Source: Nemertoderma westbladi
Lineage: Eukaryota; Xenacoelomorpha; Nemertodermatida; Nemertodermatidae
Length of the DNA stretch: 28,273 nt
Direction of reading: 5' to 3'
NCBI GenBank assembly: GCA_032718475.1
Contig: JAUCBJ010003205.1
Location: forward strand, 1 to 28,273
Position numbers and translations under genes: made by a program. The notes below the pieces were generated by a model. The model was not told where the DNA came from. It ran no database searches and saw only the letters and a program-made list of their open reading frames with translations. Shown in pieces: positions 1-8,689 of the stretch (position 1 is its first letter; each line of letters begins with the position of its first letter).

Positions 1-841
1 CACGCATGACGATACTTGAAAAATACTGACTATCCATAACACAGCAGAGTTTATTGGAAGGTCATGTTGCTTGACGATTACTGGCTATCCATAATATAGC
101 AGTGATATTAGTAAGTAACCTTCTTTACACTTCCAATAAAATTGAAAGATCAATTTACTTAATAGCACTAGCTGCCTAACGAAACAGACTGGCACGGTTA
201 AGCATTGTATTACTTTGCTTGTAACATGCTCCTGTTACTATGGTTACTAAAACACCACAACCCGCCAATGACGTTAACTTTCCAATTGGGCCCTTATGGG
301 ACTACTCAATGAATGTATTGCATTCAATTGTACTGCATTAGAAGGGTAGCAATGTAAAACAATGTCACACAGTATACCATGTATGTCCCGGAATATAGTG
401 TCGTAATTCAATGACACCCCCCCCCCCCCCTAATTTTTCTACAAATCTTAATTAGATTGTATGAAATTTGAAACAGAGATAGTTTCACCTCCCGACCACT
501 GACTGGGTGAGCCGGAATTTTTATTTTTGCTTTCAATCTTTAGCTACTGTACAAGTGTTTAAAAAAAGTGTCTCCGTCGATATTGCACCAGTTACACCGC
601 AGTTATTCTTCTACCTTATAGTGTTACTTGGTACTGCTAGAAAGCTGGCCATGCAAGGATTCCAAATATGTAGAGAAAAACCTGAATTTCGTTGAAAAAT
701 AGCTGAGGCGGGCTTTCAAAAGTTGCATGGTTTTGCATCAGCACTAGGCTATTTTATTATATTTAATAATACCATATTCTTAAACCAAATACAAATTCTT
801 CATATATAGTATAATATATAATACAGTATATCGACCGAAAA
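1..841. other. gene-free AT-rich stretch
   Basis: No open frame here resembles a known protein. The only notable feature is a run of 14 C at 417-430. The short frame at 507-695 has no recognisable composition or motif. Confidence 0.6.
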
Positions 842-1090
842 GTGACAACCGTCGGTTGTCTGCTGATGGCTGTTGGTTGTCGGCTGTCTGTTGTCGGCTG
901 TCTGTTGTCGGCTGTCTGTTGCCGGCTGTCTGTTGTCGGCTGTCTGTTGTCGGCTGTCTGTTGTCGGCTGTCTGTTGTCGGCTGTCTGTTGTCGGTTGTC
1001 GGCTGTCAGTTGTTGGTTGTCAGCTGTCGGCTGTCGGTTGAAGTCTATCGGTTGTCGGCTGTCAGTTGTCGGCTGTCGGTTTGTCGGCGT
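842..1090. repeat. 7/14-bp minisatellite (TGTCGGY-based)
   Basis: The core period is 14 bp (TGTTGTCGGCTGTC), repeated almost perfectly from about 893 to 990. It then breaks into 7-bp TGTCGGY variants up to about 1090. This hierarchy suggests a 7-bp unit that doubled and then expanded. All three plus frames are open and Cys/Leu/Ser-rich because the repeat lacks stops, so these frames are not genes. Confidence 0.9.
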
Positions 1091-1212
1091 AACGTTTACA
1101 CCCGTAAAATATAGACAGGATTTAATTTGCGTTTAGTTACGAAATGGCAATGGTACGGAATATTAATACTCCTGTAAGTGGCTATACCCACATGCACCAC
1201 ACTCTTCCACAG

Positions 1213-1330
1213 TCTTGGGACGTTAGTGCCCGCGAGATATTAGTGCCCGCGGGCACTAATGTTTCAGTACCTTTAGTGCCCGCGGTCACTTAGTCGCATT
1301 GTCGCGGGCACTAATGTCCCGTATCAATAA
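1213..1330 (+). repeat. left terminal inverted repeat with palindromic motifs
   Basis: It carries several direct and inverted copies of TTAGTGCCCGCG. The perfect palindrome TTAGTGCCCGCGGGCACTAA lies near 1240-1259. The block starts with GGGACGTTAGTGCCC and ends with the near-inverse GGGCACTAATGTCCC at about 1306-1320, so it can also fold on itself. Confidence 0.7.
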
Positions 1331-1821
1331 TTCAATGTATCAATTCTAATGTAATAATCAATCCTAATGTATCAATTCAATTTTATTAGCCTTAAAACTT
1401 CAGTCAGCAAGCTGACTGAAGGCAGTTATTAGTATACTAAATACACCGTAACTGATAATTGAAAAGGTCAAAGTCGACGGGCTCAAATGTTTAGAACAAA
1501 TGTATAATGTAATATGACTAATATGCTATTTATACAGTATAAGTTTAATATATACACTAAAGTTAATGGTTAAAACCAGGCCTAGACATACATACAAATA
1601 GAATACATACAGGAGAGGGTCTGTGTTCATCACACAGATGTGCCTGTCTACGGTAAGATTTCCATTCATACATACAGTACACACTACATACAAACATAGA
1701 CCATACAAACACAGACGAAACTAAGTACTAGCACAATGGTAGGCGTATCTGTCGAGGGAGAGCGCAATATAATAATGTGTAATGTGTGATTTTATAATAT
1801 ATTTGAGTTATTTTTTTGTTG
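1331..1821. other. AT-rich spacer and LINE 3' region
   Basis: No gene is visible. A perfect 11-bp inverted repeat with a 2-nt loop (CTTCAGTCAGC / GCTGACTGAAG) sits at 1398-1421. ACATACA-rich DNA at 1580-1715 is probably 3' untranslated or tail DNA of the minus-strand LINE whose last coding part ends at 1822. Confidence 0.45.
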
Positions 1822-2139
1822 CTAGGTGATGGCTGACCTGTCGTATTGTTCCATGAAATGTTTCTTGAATTGTGGGATGAAGTTATTATTGCGAATTTTA
1901 TCACGTACGACTTTTCTTAATCTATTCCATGTGCGACTGCAGGCGACAAAGAATGAGTATGTACCATACTTGGTATTTGTCTTTGGTATCTTGATTGTGT
2001 TTGTGCGTACATTTAGTAATTTATTATTATTTAGTAATTGTGAAAGGAATGGTAGTTTTAGGTTTTGGAATGGCGCGATTTGATTTGTAACATATTTGTA
2101 GAGGTATTTGAGTGCGTGGTATTCACGTAGTGCATTCAA
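1822..2139 (-). pseudogene. LINE ORF2 C-terminal fragment, frameshifted
   Basis: The 105-residue frame has the usual C-terminal block of CR1/L2-like LINE ORF2 proteins. It shows a basic segment with VRTNTIKIPKTNT, then YGTYSFFVACSRTWNRL, then an FKKHF tail, matching the family pattern of an aromatic/Trp-Asn motif followed by Phe-Lys. It lies just downstream of the RT frame at 2168-4888 but in another frame, with an in-frame TAA between them. The two pieces therefore belong to one element whose coding frame broke near 2140-2170. Confidence 0.7.
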
Positions 2140-2167
2140 GTGCGTAAATATGGCCCTAATTTATGGC

Positions 2168-4888
2168 CTAAATTTGGCGTAACCCGGATGTTGCTGCTGA
2201 CATTTTGTGTGATGTGGCATCGATTTGGTTTTCCCATGTTAGATTATTGTTGATTATAATTCCTAAGTATGTAATTTCCGACGATTGCGCAATAATCTTA
2301 TTATGTAGTGTGAGACTATAATTGTTTGTTTCTGAGGTTCTTTTTGTAGGTGATAAGAGCATAAGTTCTGTTTTGTTAGTGTTTATTTGCATGCATAGTG
2401 ATCCTAATATATTTTCAATGTTTAATATTTGCTCATTAAGGAGCTTTATCGCAGTGGCTGGGCTTTTATCTGAGCAGTATACTAGTGTGTCATCAGCGTA
2501 TTGTATTGTCTCAAGATTAATCTGCTCAGCAATATCATTCACGTATATTAAGAAGAATAGAGGTCCCAATTTTGTTCCCTGTGGAATGCCTCTATTACAA
2601 ATGGACCACTCTGAGAATATGTTCTGGAGCTTCACGGCCTGCGGACGGTTGCTCAGGTAGCTCTTGATTAGTTTCGATGCATCAGATTGGAAACCAATTT
2701 CATCCAGCTTTGTTAATAGGATGGAGTGATGTAATGAATTGAATGCCTTGGATAGGTCTAACACACCAATTGCTACATACTTGTTATTATCTAATTCCCA
2801 CCTCCATGATTCGGTTGCGTAAATGACCGCATCCATTGTACTGTATCCCTTTCTGAAACCAAATTGTTTATTTTGTAATATTTTATTATTATTTAGGTAG
2901 TTCATGATTTGTTTGTATAGAATTGTTTCAAAGATTCGTTCTAGTGTGGTGGTGACTGATATTGGTCTGTAGTTTGTTGCGTCTTCCCTATCACCCTTTT
3001 TAAATACTGGTGTAATATATGTGGACTTTAGTTTGTCTGGGAAAATACTTTTTGTCAAACATAGATTAATGGTATGAGTAAGCGGCGTTAGTATGATAGG
3101 GGCAATAAGCTTAATTGTTTTCGGTGAAAATATGGATGGGCCATTTGGCTTATTTGTATCAATTTTTGTAATTATCTCATATATGTCTAATTTTGATATA
3201 TTAGTGAAACTGAAACTAGATTTAGCTATTTTTTTTGAATTTTTATATGTCCCTCGCGATGGAAAGTTTCCCAATCCTAAGTATGCGTCGTTCAATATGT
3301 TGGCTATTGGAATTGATTCGTATATAAGTTTCTTAGTAACAGTGTTGAATAATGCAATAATCCCCCCCTCCTCTTGTTTGTTCCTATTTGTTATTTTATT
3401 TATGACGGTCCATTTCTCTTTTGCATTTTTGGCGCCATTAAATTTTGATTTCACGTATTGGTTTTTTAGGTTTTTGTTTAGCGTGTTAAATTTATTTCTT
3501 GTTAGTTTAAAATCGTTGTAATCAGATTCTTTTTTTGAATGTCTCCAAAGTATAAGTTTTTTCTGTTTTTCTAAGTTTAATGATACTATTTCGTGTGTCC
3601 ACCACGGCGCCATTTTATTTTTATCTTTGGTTTTGTTGTATTTCTTTGTTATTATGGGGATATGTTTGTTGTATAATTGTTCAATTTTCTCCTCAAAATG
3701 GTTGTATGCTACATTGACATCAGTTTCTTGGTATACTTCTGTCCATATAATTTTGCTTGCATCGCTTATGAATAATTTCTCATTTAAGTTTTTGTAGTCT
3801 CGGTATGTGATATTTACTGGTTTCTTCTGTTTTTTGGTTTGTGTGGTGTTCGAATTGGTTTTCAGCTGTGTGGTTAATACTATGATTTCGTGATCAGAGA
3901 AATCTGATGGGAATGTATTACATTCTTTGGCTATGTTTATATTTGATGTGATGAATAGATCGATCAGAGAACTACTTTTTGGTGTATATCTTGTTGGGTG
4001 TTCAGTATTGAGTGTCATGAGGTTATATGTTGCCAGTATTTCTTGAAATTTTGTATTTTTGTAATATGCTGCTGTGTTATTTTTATTAGAGGATTTTGTA
4101 GCTTTATAATCGATATTGAAATCCCCCATAAGGAGTATGTTGGTGGATGTGTTTGTTGCATTTTCGAGCTCCTCGGTTATATCACTCCAGAAGTTATTAG
4201 CCTTTGGTGGTATGTAGAACAGTCCTACTAAAGTGCCATACGTTTCAATCCATAGTGAGTCATATTGTTTATTCGTGCTATTGCTTGTGTTAATGTCGTT
4301 TCTTAATTTGTATTTCGTGTTACTCGGGATGTAGTACATTAGCCCTCCCCCTTTCTTCTTTTTACGATCAGACCTGACAATAGTGTAACCGGGCAGACCT
4401 ATAGATTGCGATGAAATATTGCGCTTTAGCCATGTCTCTGATATGCCAATTATTGTGCTATTCCTATAATCTTGGTCGTTCTGAAGGAGATCCCTGAGAT
4501 CATTGTAGTGCTTTGTATGGCTTCTGGCATTTATGTGAATTAATTTTATATGGTCTGTATTGTTGTTCAAATATTGTGGTATATGGTACATATTCGTCCA
4601 CAGGGGACCTTGTGGTATTAGTGGGCCTGGATTTGGGTGCACATTGCCAGACATTAGAATGGCCTGTCGAATTGTGAGACTTATTATAATTAATATATCT
4701 ATGCCTGATGTGAGGTATAATTGTGTGATATAGATAAGGATTTTAATAGCTGTGGGGCGAGACACGTAGTCGGCGAGCCTTGGCATACGGTTCATATAGG
4801 GCAAATGGGGCATGTCCGTCTGTCTGTCTGTCCGTCTGTCTGTCTGTCCGTCTGTCTGGTAAATTTTTGAACGCGAATTTCTCGACAT
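2168..4888 (-). CDS. LINE ORF2: AP-type endonuclease + reverse transcriptase (CR1/L2-like)
   Basis: This is a non-LTR retrotransposon polyprotein of 906 residues as an open frame. The true start is probably Met32 (4795), because residues 1-31 are read through a CTGT-rich repeat. Residues 80-90 carry SGNVHPNPGPL, a hallmark just upstream of the endonuclease in CR1/L2/Rex-type LINEs. The endonuclease spans about 114-335: HINARS with Asn120, SETWL with Glu151, GDFN near 255-258, and SDH at 331-333. The RT spans about 620-880: KKGD, NYRPIS, FGFRKG, motif A with Asp711 (DLSKAF), GIPQGTKLGP, and YADD at 797-800. All catalytic residues appear present. The C-terminal part is lost by a frameshift, so this copy is probably inactive but young. 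Confidence 0.92.
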   Translation of the reverse strand: MSRNSRSKIYQTDGQTDRRTDRQTDMPHLPYMNRMPRLADYVSRPTAIKILIYITQLYLTSGIDILIIISLTIRQAILMSGNVHPNPGPLIPQGPLWTNMYHIPQYLNNNTDHIKLIHINARSHTKHYNDLRDLLQNDQDYRNSTIIGISETWLKRNISSQSIGLPGYTIVRSDRKKKKGGGLMYYIPSNTKYKLRNDINTSNSTNKQYDSLWIETYGTLVGLFYIPPKANNFWSDITEELENATNTSTNILLMGDFNIDYKATKSSNKNNTAAYYKNTKFQEILATYNLMTLNTEHPTRYTPKSSSLIDLFITSNINIAKECNTFPSDFSDHEIIVLTTQLKTNSNTTQTKKQKKPVNITYRDYKNLNEKLFISDASKIIWTEVYQETDVNVAYNHFEEKIEQLYNKHIPIITKKYNKTKDKNKMAPWWTHEIVSLNLEKQKKLILWRHSKKESDYNDFKLTRNKFNTLNKNLKNQYVKSKFNGAKNAKEKWTVINKITNRNKQEEGGIIALFNTVTKKLIYESIPIANILNDAYLGLGNFPSRGTYKNSKKIAKSSFSFTNISKLDIYEIITKIDTNKPNGPSIFSPKTIKLIAPIILTPLTHTINLCLTKSIFPDKLKSTYITPVFKKGDREDATNYRPISVTTTLERIFETILYKQIMNYLNNNKILQNKQFGFRKGYSTMDAVIYATESWRWELDNNKYVAIGVLDLSKAFNSLHHSILLTKLDEIGFQSDASKLIKSYLSNRPQAVKLQNIFSEWSICNRGIPQGTKLGPLFFLIYVNDIAEQINLETIQYADDTLVYCSDKSPATAIKLLNEQILNIENILGSLCMQINTNKTELMLLSPTKRTSETNNYSLTLHNKIIAQSSEITYLGIIINNNLTWENQIDATSHKMSAATSGLRQI
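4814..4859. repeat. GTCTGTCTGTCC microsatellite
   Basis: A short run of GTCTGTCTGTCC units lies at the 5' edge of the LINE. Its minus-strand translation (TDRQTD) extends the ORF artificially. It probably marks the junction between LINE 5' DNA and older sequence. Confidence 0.8.
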
Positions 4889-5263
4889 CGCTGGTTCGGA
4901 ATTGAACCAAACTTAGTAGGTAAGTAGTAGAGAGAAAGTTTAGAAAGTTTGTAAAGTTTGGTGAAAAATCATGCTGTCTGACGTCAGCTACGACAGATTA
5001 TGTGGTTTTTAGAAAATGTTAAATTTCTCGGGAACGCCTCATTTTCCTGAGCTGAAATTTTGGTTGCTTGTAGAGAATCATGAAGTCTATCTTTTACGAA
5101 ATTGAAAAGTTACGACATTTAATGGGGATCCGCTAGAGACTCGGGAATAATTGCGTAGGCCTACACCGGTACAGTTAATTGCTGATGTAATGTTCCATCA
5201 GTAGCGATTACGAAATTGCAGTATAAAACTTTAATACCTTCATTGGCCAGCTTGTTCCCTCGA
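4889..5263. other. gene-free spacer, possible LINE 5' region
   Basis: No coding signal is visible. The stretch has several AAAGTTT repeats (4937-4962) and could be the 5' untranslated part of the minus-strand LINE or older transposon DNA. Confidence 0.4.
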
Positions 5264-5348
5264 GCGGTGTTGGCTGAGTGGATAAGGCGTTGGACTAGCC
5301 ATCCAATGGGATCTTCTCGCGCTGCTTCGAATCATATCTCTGGCGAAT
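5264..5348 (+). pseudogene. decayed tRNA-Ser-like sequence with AGC anticodon loop
   Basis: A perfect box A (TGGCTGAGTGG) at 5271-5281 is followed by a complete 5-bp anticodon stem TTGGA/TCCAA around the loop CTAGCCA. A long, serine-type variable arm and a T-loop TTCGAAT (5317-5323) follow. The T-stem (GCTGC against CATAT) and the acceptor stem (GCGGTGT against CTCTGGC) do not pair, so it is unlikely to be a working tRNA. The body is tRNA-Ser-like, yet the anticodon reads AGC (alanine), one base from the serine AGA. It could be the head of a tRNA-derived SINE. Confidence 0.7.
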
Positions 5349-5402
5349 CTTGTTTTGCTCGTTTTTTATATTAAATTCTTTAAAGCCAACAATAATTACT
5401 AG

Positions 5403-5718
5403 AATTAAACCAACTTTTATTACATTATGTATGCAGTCTATTAGAAATTTAGAAATAATCTGAGTTTTTATCAAAATACGACTGTCGGACACTCGGTACC
5501 GGTAGTTTCAGACTTTTGATAAAAACTGAAATAAGTCGTTCAATCAAATGATGAATTAAACCAAACTTGTACGTATGCAGTCCATTAAAAGTTTGGGAAG
5601 TATCTGAAGTTTTGTCAAAAATAGGTCAGTCGGTACCGGTGGTTTCAGACTTTTTATAAAAACCGAAATAAGTCGGGCAATTGCAGATTAAATTAAACCA
5701 AAATTTGTACGTATGCAC
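5403..5718. repeat. 136-152-bp tandem repeat, ~2.2 copies, with internal hairpin
   Basis: Copies begin with AATTAAACCAA at 5403, 5555 and 5691; the third is cut off after about 28 bp. Each full copy contains TCGGTACCGGT and TTTCAGACTTTT. In copy 1, GTTTTTATCAAAA (5463-5475) and TTTTGATAAAAAC (about 5513-5525) form an inverted pair around TCGGTACCGG. This may be the body of a SINE beginning at the upstream tRNA-like sequence. Confidence 0.7.
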
Positions 5719-5784
5719 TCTCGTGCTGCGCGAAGTCCCCACGAACGTGTTATATAATGTTTGTAATTCGTATTATACTACAAT

Positions 5785-7238
5785 TTGAATAATCCCTTTG
5801 TGACATGTTTTGTATATGGACCATACATACGAAATGTTATGGATGCCCCACCTGCAAATAAACCAGCTGAAATTCTTGCTGCATGTCACGATTTCTCTCA
5901 GTACTCTGAGTGGTACTTAGCTCGAGCTTGGCTTTGGTGTCAGTATGAAAATTATGGTGTTCGTACTACAAACTTTGCGGAAGGATTTCATAATCGATTG
6001 AAGACAATTGTGTTTAACAATGCCAGACCAGGACTTGGTTTGTACCAAGTGCAAAATGCAAAAAGAACAACGCAATACTATTATTCGAATTGCCCAACTC
6101 GTTACTGGCCCACAAGAGATACAGCGACGTAATAAAGTTGATATAGATACGGAAATGCGAATATCTAATGAATGCAATCGGCTTATAGAAACACGCAACC
6201 ACTTTGCTGTCCTTGGTCAACCAATTCCAGAGCCATTCATCGATTATTATGTCGCCAGGCAAGCACACAACATCGCTTACAACATTATGGAGTTTACTGG
6301 GCCACTCCCAGTAATGCCTCAGCCACTTCAACCGTTTGTTCAACCACCACCAGCTGAGTTCCATCCAGCTCCACCACATGTTGAGTTCCATCCAGCTCCA
6401 CCACCATGTTGAGTTCCATCCAGCTCTACCACCAGCTGAGTTCCATCCAGCTCCGCCACCAGCTTGAGTTCCATCCAGCTCCGCCACAGGTTGAGTTTCA
6501 CCGAGCTCCACCACATGTTGAGTTCCATCCAGCTCTACCACCAGCTGAGTTCCATCCAGCTCCGCCACAGGTTGAGTTCCAACCAGCTCCACTACCAGCT
6601 GAGTTACATCCAGCTCTACAACCAGCTGAGTTCCATCCAGCTCCGCCACAGGTTGAGTTCCATCCAGCTCCGCCACCAGGCTGAGTTCCATCCAGCTCCG
6701 CCACAGGTTGAGTTCCATCAAGCTCCACCACCAGCTTCAAGCTCCACCACCAGCTGAGTTCCATCCAGCTCTACCACCAGCTGAGTTCCATCCAGCTCCG
6801 CCACAGGTTGAGTTCCAACCAGCTCCGCCACAGGTTGAGTTCCAACCAGCTCCACTACCAGCTGAGTTACATCCAGCTCCACCACCAGCTGAGTTCCATC
6901 CAGCTCCGCCACAGGTTGAGTTCCAACCAGCTCCACTACCAGCTGAGTTACATCCAGCTCTACCACCAGCTGAGTTCCATCCAGCTCCGCCACAGGTTGA
7001 GTTTCAACCAGCTCCGCCACAGGTTGAGTTCCATCCAGCTCCGCCACAGGTTGAGTTCCATCAAGCTCCACCACCAGCTGAGTTCCATCCAGCTCTACCA
7101 CCAGCTGAGTTCCATCCAGCTCCGCCACAGGTTGAGTTTCATCCAGATCCGCCACAGGTTGAGTTCTATCCAGCAATGCCACCTCCTAAAGATTTAACAC
7201 AGTCACTACCACCGGTTGGGTATTATTTCATGTTATAG
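5785..7238 (+). pseudogene. MULE-type transposase C-terminus fused to proline-rich repeat tail
   Basis: Only the C-terminal part of a Mutator-like transposase remains. The frame from about 5785 has W-x-Y segments and RTTNFAEGFHNRLK (near residues 60-73), the typical MULE motif R-T-T-N-x-x-E-G-x-H-N. Near 6030-6050 the reading moves to another frame, which continues the domain (QKEQRNTIIRIAQLVTG, then RIS..C..L, then IAYNI). That frame passes directly into a PPAEFHPAP repeat tail. At least three single-base indels (about 6405, 6463, 6680) and a rearrangement near 6736 shift the tail's frame again, and the last frame ends at 7238 after PPPKDLTQSLPPVGYYF. An AATAAA lies near 7287. The catalytic N-terminal half is absent, perhaps displaced by the LINE insertion or lost. 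It is the probable source transposase of the 1213-7672 element. Confidence 0.7.
6349..7190 (+). repeat. 27-bp coding minisatellite (nonapeptide EFHPAPPQV/PA)
   Basis: About 31 units of 27 bp with core GAGTTCCATCCAGCTCCGCC. The variable last two codons are CAGGTT (QV) or CCAGCT (PA). In the coding phase it gives EFHPAPPQV or EFHPALPPA. Unit order is patterned: QV and PA variants alternate in blocks, and larger blocks repeat (compare 6560-6640 with 6810-6960). The minus strand and other plus frames are also open, as expected for a stop-free 27-bp unit. Confidence 0.92.
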
Positions 7239-7529
7239 TTGGGAGAACTGCGTATTTGCAATTTGTAGTTATAATATTATAGTAAAATAAAATTATAACA
7301 TGTTTATGCGACATTAATAATTTTTGATGTAATATTAAAGTTTGTACAGCCCAACTCCAATTTATTTAATCATTAACTTTAGCATAATTAACATAAATAA
7401 TTAACATAAATAATTAACATAAATATCCAAAGCAATTATTATCGGCGATGAGTTCGTCTGGCTTCACACATTTTCCCAATACATGTCATACATATCATAT
7501 CCCTACATATATTACGTATCTTTCAAATA
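7239..7529. other. AT-rich 3' flank of the transposase remnant
   Basis: No gene. Three tandem copies of AATTAACATAAAT lie at 7386-7424. AATAAA near 7287 could be the polyadenylation signal of the transposase. Confidence 0.5.
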
Positions 7530-7672
7530 TAATGCGGGCATTAATGACTCGCGGACTATAATGACTCGCGGGCACTAACGTCTCACTTGCAGACATGGTT
7601 CCCGGGCACTAATGACTCGCTGGCACTAAAGTCCTGAGACATTAGTGCCCGCGGGCACTAACGTCCCCCAAT
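7530..7672 (-). repeat. right terminal inverted repeat with palindromic motifs
   Basis: Contains repeated GCGGGCACTAA and TAATGACTCGCGG motifs. It ends in the palindrome TTAGTGCCCGCGGGCACTAA followed by CGTCCCCCAAT. Reverse-complemented, it aligns to the left repeat at 1213 with one 17-bp insertion difference. Confidence 0.7.
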
Positions 7673-7683
7673 CTCTTCTACAG

Positions 7684-8429
7684 AATGATTCTCCTGTTGA
7701 TTATTCGCTTTCAATTTCAACTAATGGGGTTCTGAGAAAAATAACCATGGGAAAGCTATCACCTTTTGAACTTTATATTGTATAGAATAGAATACTCCTT
7801 CTCACACGGCCAGCACGTCTACCTCATGACCCATTGGATGGTGGCAGGATGATGTGTACAGATTTAATGCAAGCTATATAAGCAAGTTAGCAGACAAACA
7901 GATTCGTGGAATTTCTGAATAAAAAAGCAACCGTTCATTTGATTCTGTTCTTGCTAACTGAACTTAGTTTGCAATCTTTTTTATTTAATTTTTAGGCCTA
8001 TTAACTTCTATCTTTAGGGAATAATTGTAGGATATTTCTTTTATGTTTTTATCTATTCTGCAGTGGTATACACAGTGGTATATATAGTTTCAAACCAACC
8101 CCCCCCCCCCCCCCGCCCCCCCACTTACGGTCTCACCCAGATACAACCTTTAATAGTTGACAGTCCTGCATGTACAGCCTGTAATAGTTTCGACAACCCC
8201 CCCCCCCCCCCCACGCACATCCGCATACTCATACCATATTCACCAACACCCATTCAACCCCCCACCTCCACACACATAAACGTTGGATTCACCAGGTACA
8301 CATATGGCGTCTCTTTAGGCTCAAAACCTCTAACGCTTGAGGGTGTGTATAACAGCAGTGGGGGTCATGTACTAGCGTATGAGGTTGTGTGTAACTAATG
8401 GTGGTGGGTTGTACATTAACGTGGAAAAA
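7684..8429. other. gene-free stretch with C-tracts
   Basis: No credible coding frame. Two long C-tracts occur at 8099-8122 (one interrupting G) and 8197-8212. The open frame across them has only low-complexity proline content. Confidence 0.6.
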
Positions 8430-8526
8430 TTACTGCAGTAACTTTTTACCTTACTGCAGTAAGTTTAAGACTGTACTGCAGTAACGTTTTACCTTACTGC
8501 AGCAACCTTTTACCTTACTGCAGTAA
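8430..8526. repeat. array of 12-bp palindromes TTACTGCAGTAA
   Basis: Five copies of the self-complementary 12-mer, two slightly mutated, lie at 8430, 8451, about 8473, 8494 and 8515. They are spaced 20-22 bp apart (about two helical turns) and linked mostly by TTTTACC. Confidence 0.85.
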
Positions 8527-8689
8527 CTAGAGGCCAGTGGAATGACCAGACACAATCGGCCTCACAGGCATCAGTTATCTCCTGACCAGCTGCCTGTCTC
8601 ACCCCCTACTGGAGAGAGAGCGGCAAACAATTCTTTGAGTCCCGTCCCTTTCTGGCCCATAGTGGACCCAGTGGTCACAAGTCCCCCAG

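Larger units (their letters stand above)
1213..7672 (+). mobile_element. nested Mutator-like (MULE) DNA transposon
   Basis: The left end (TTGGGACGTTAGTGCCCGCG) and the reverse complement of the right end (TTGGGGGACGTTAGTGCCCG) match almost base for base and keep aligning for about 60-75 bp, with one insertion. An 11-bp direct repeat flanks them: CTCTTCCACAG at 1202-1212 and CTCTTCTACAG at 7673-7683 (10/11). MULEs make 9-11-bp target duplications, and a MULE-type transposase remnant lies inside on the plus strand. A minus-strand LINE, a tRNA-like sequence and tandem repeats fill the rest, so the element was probably invaded after insertion. Against this reading, the terminal motifs are themselves palindromic and could belong to two small separate elements. 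Confidence 0.55.

Noticed and set aside
842-1114. Cys-rich secreted peptide frames
   Set aside because: All three plus frames are open through a 14-bp minisatellite with near-identical composition, so there is no coding signal.
3093-3521. Plus-strand frames opposite the LINE RT
   Set aside because: They are antisense shadows of the well-supported minus-strand endonuclease/RT frame.
8063-8398. Proline-rich plus-strand frame
   Set aside because: It is driven by C-tracts whose length is uncertain; no motif or splice context.
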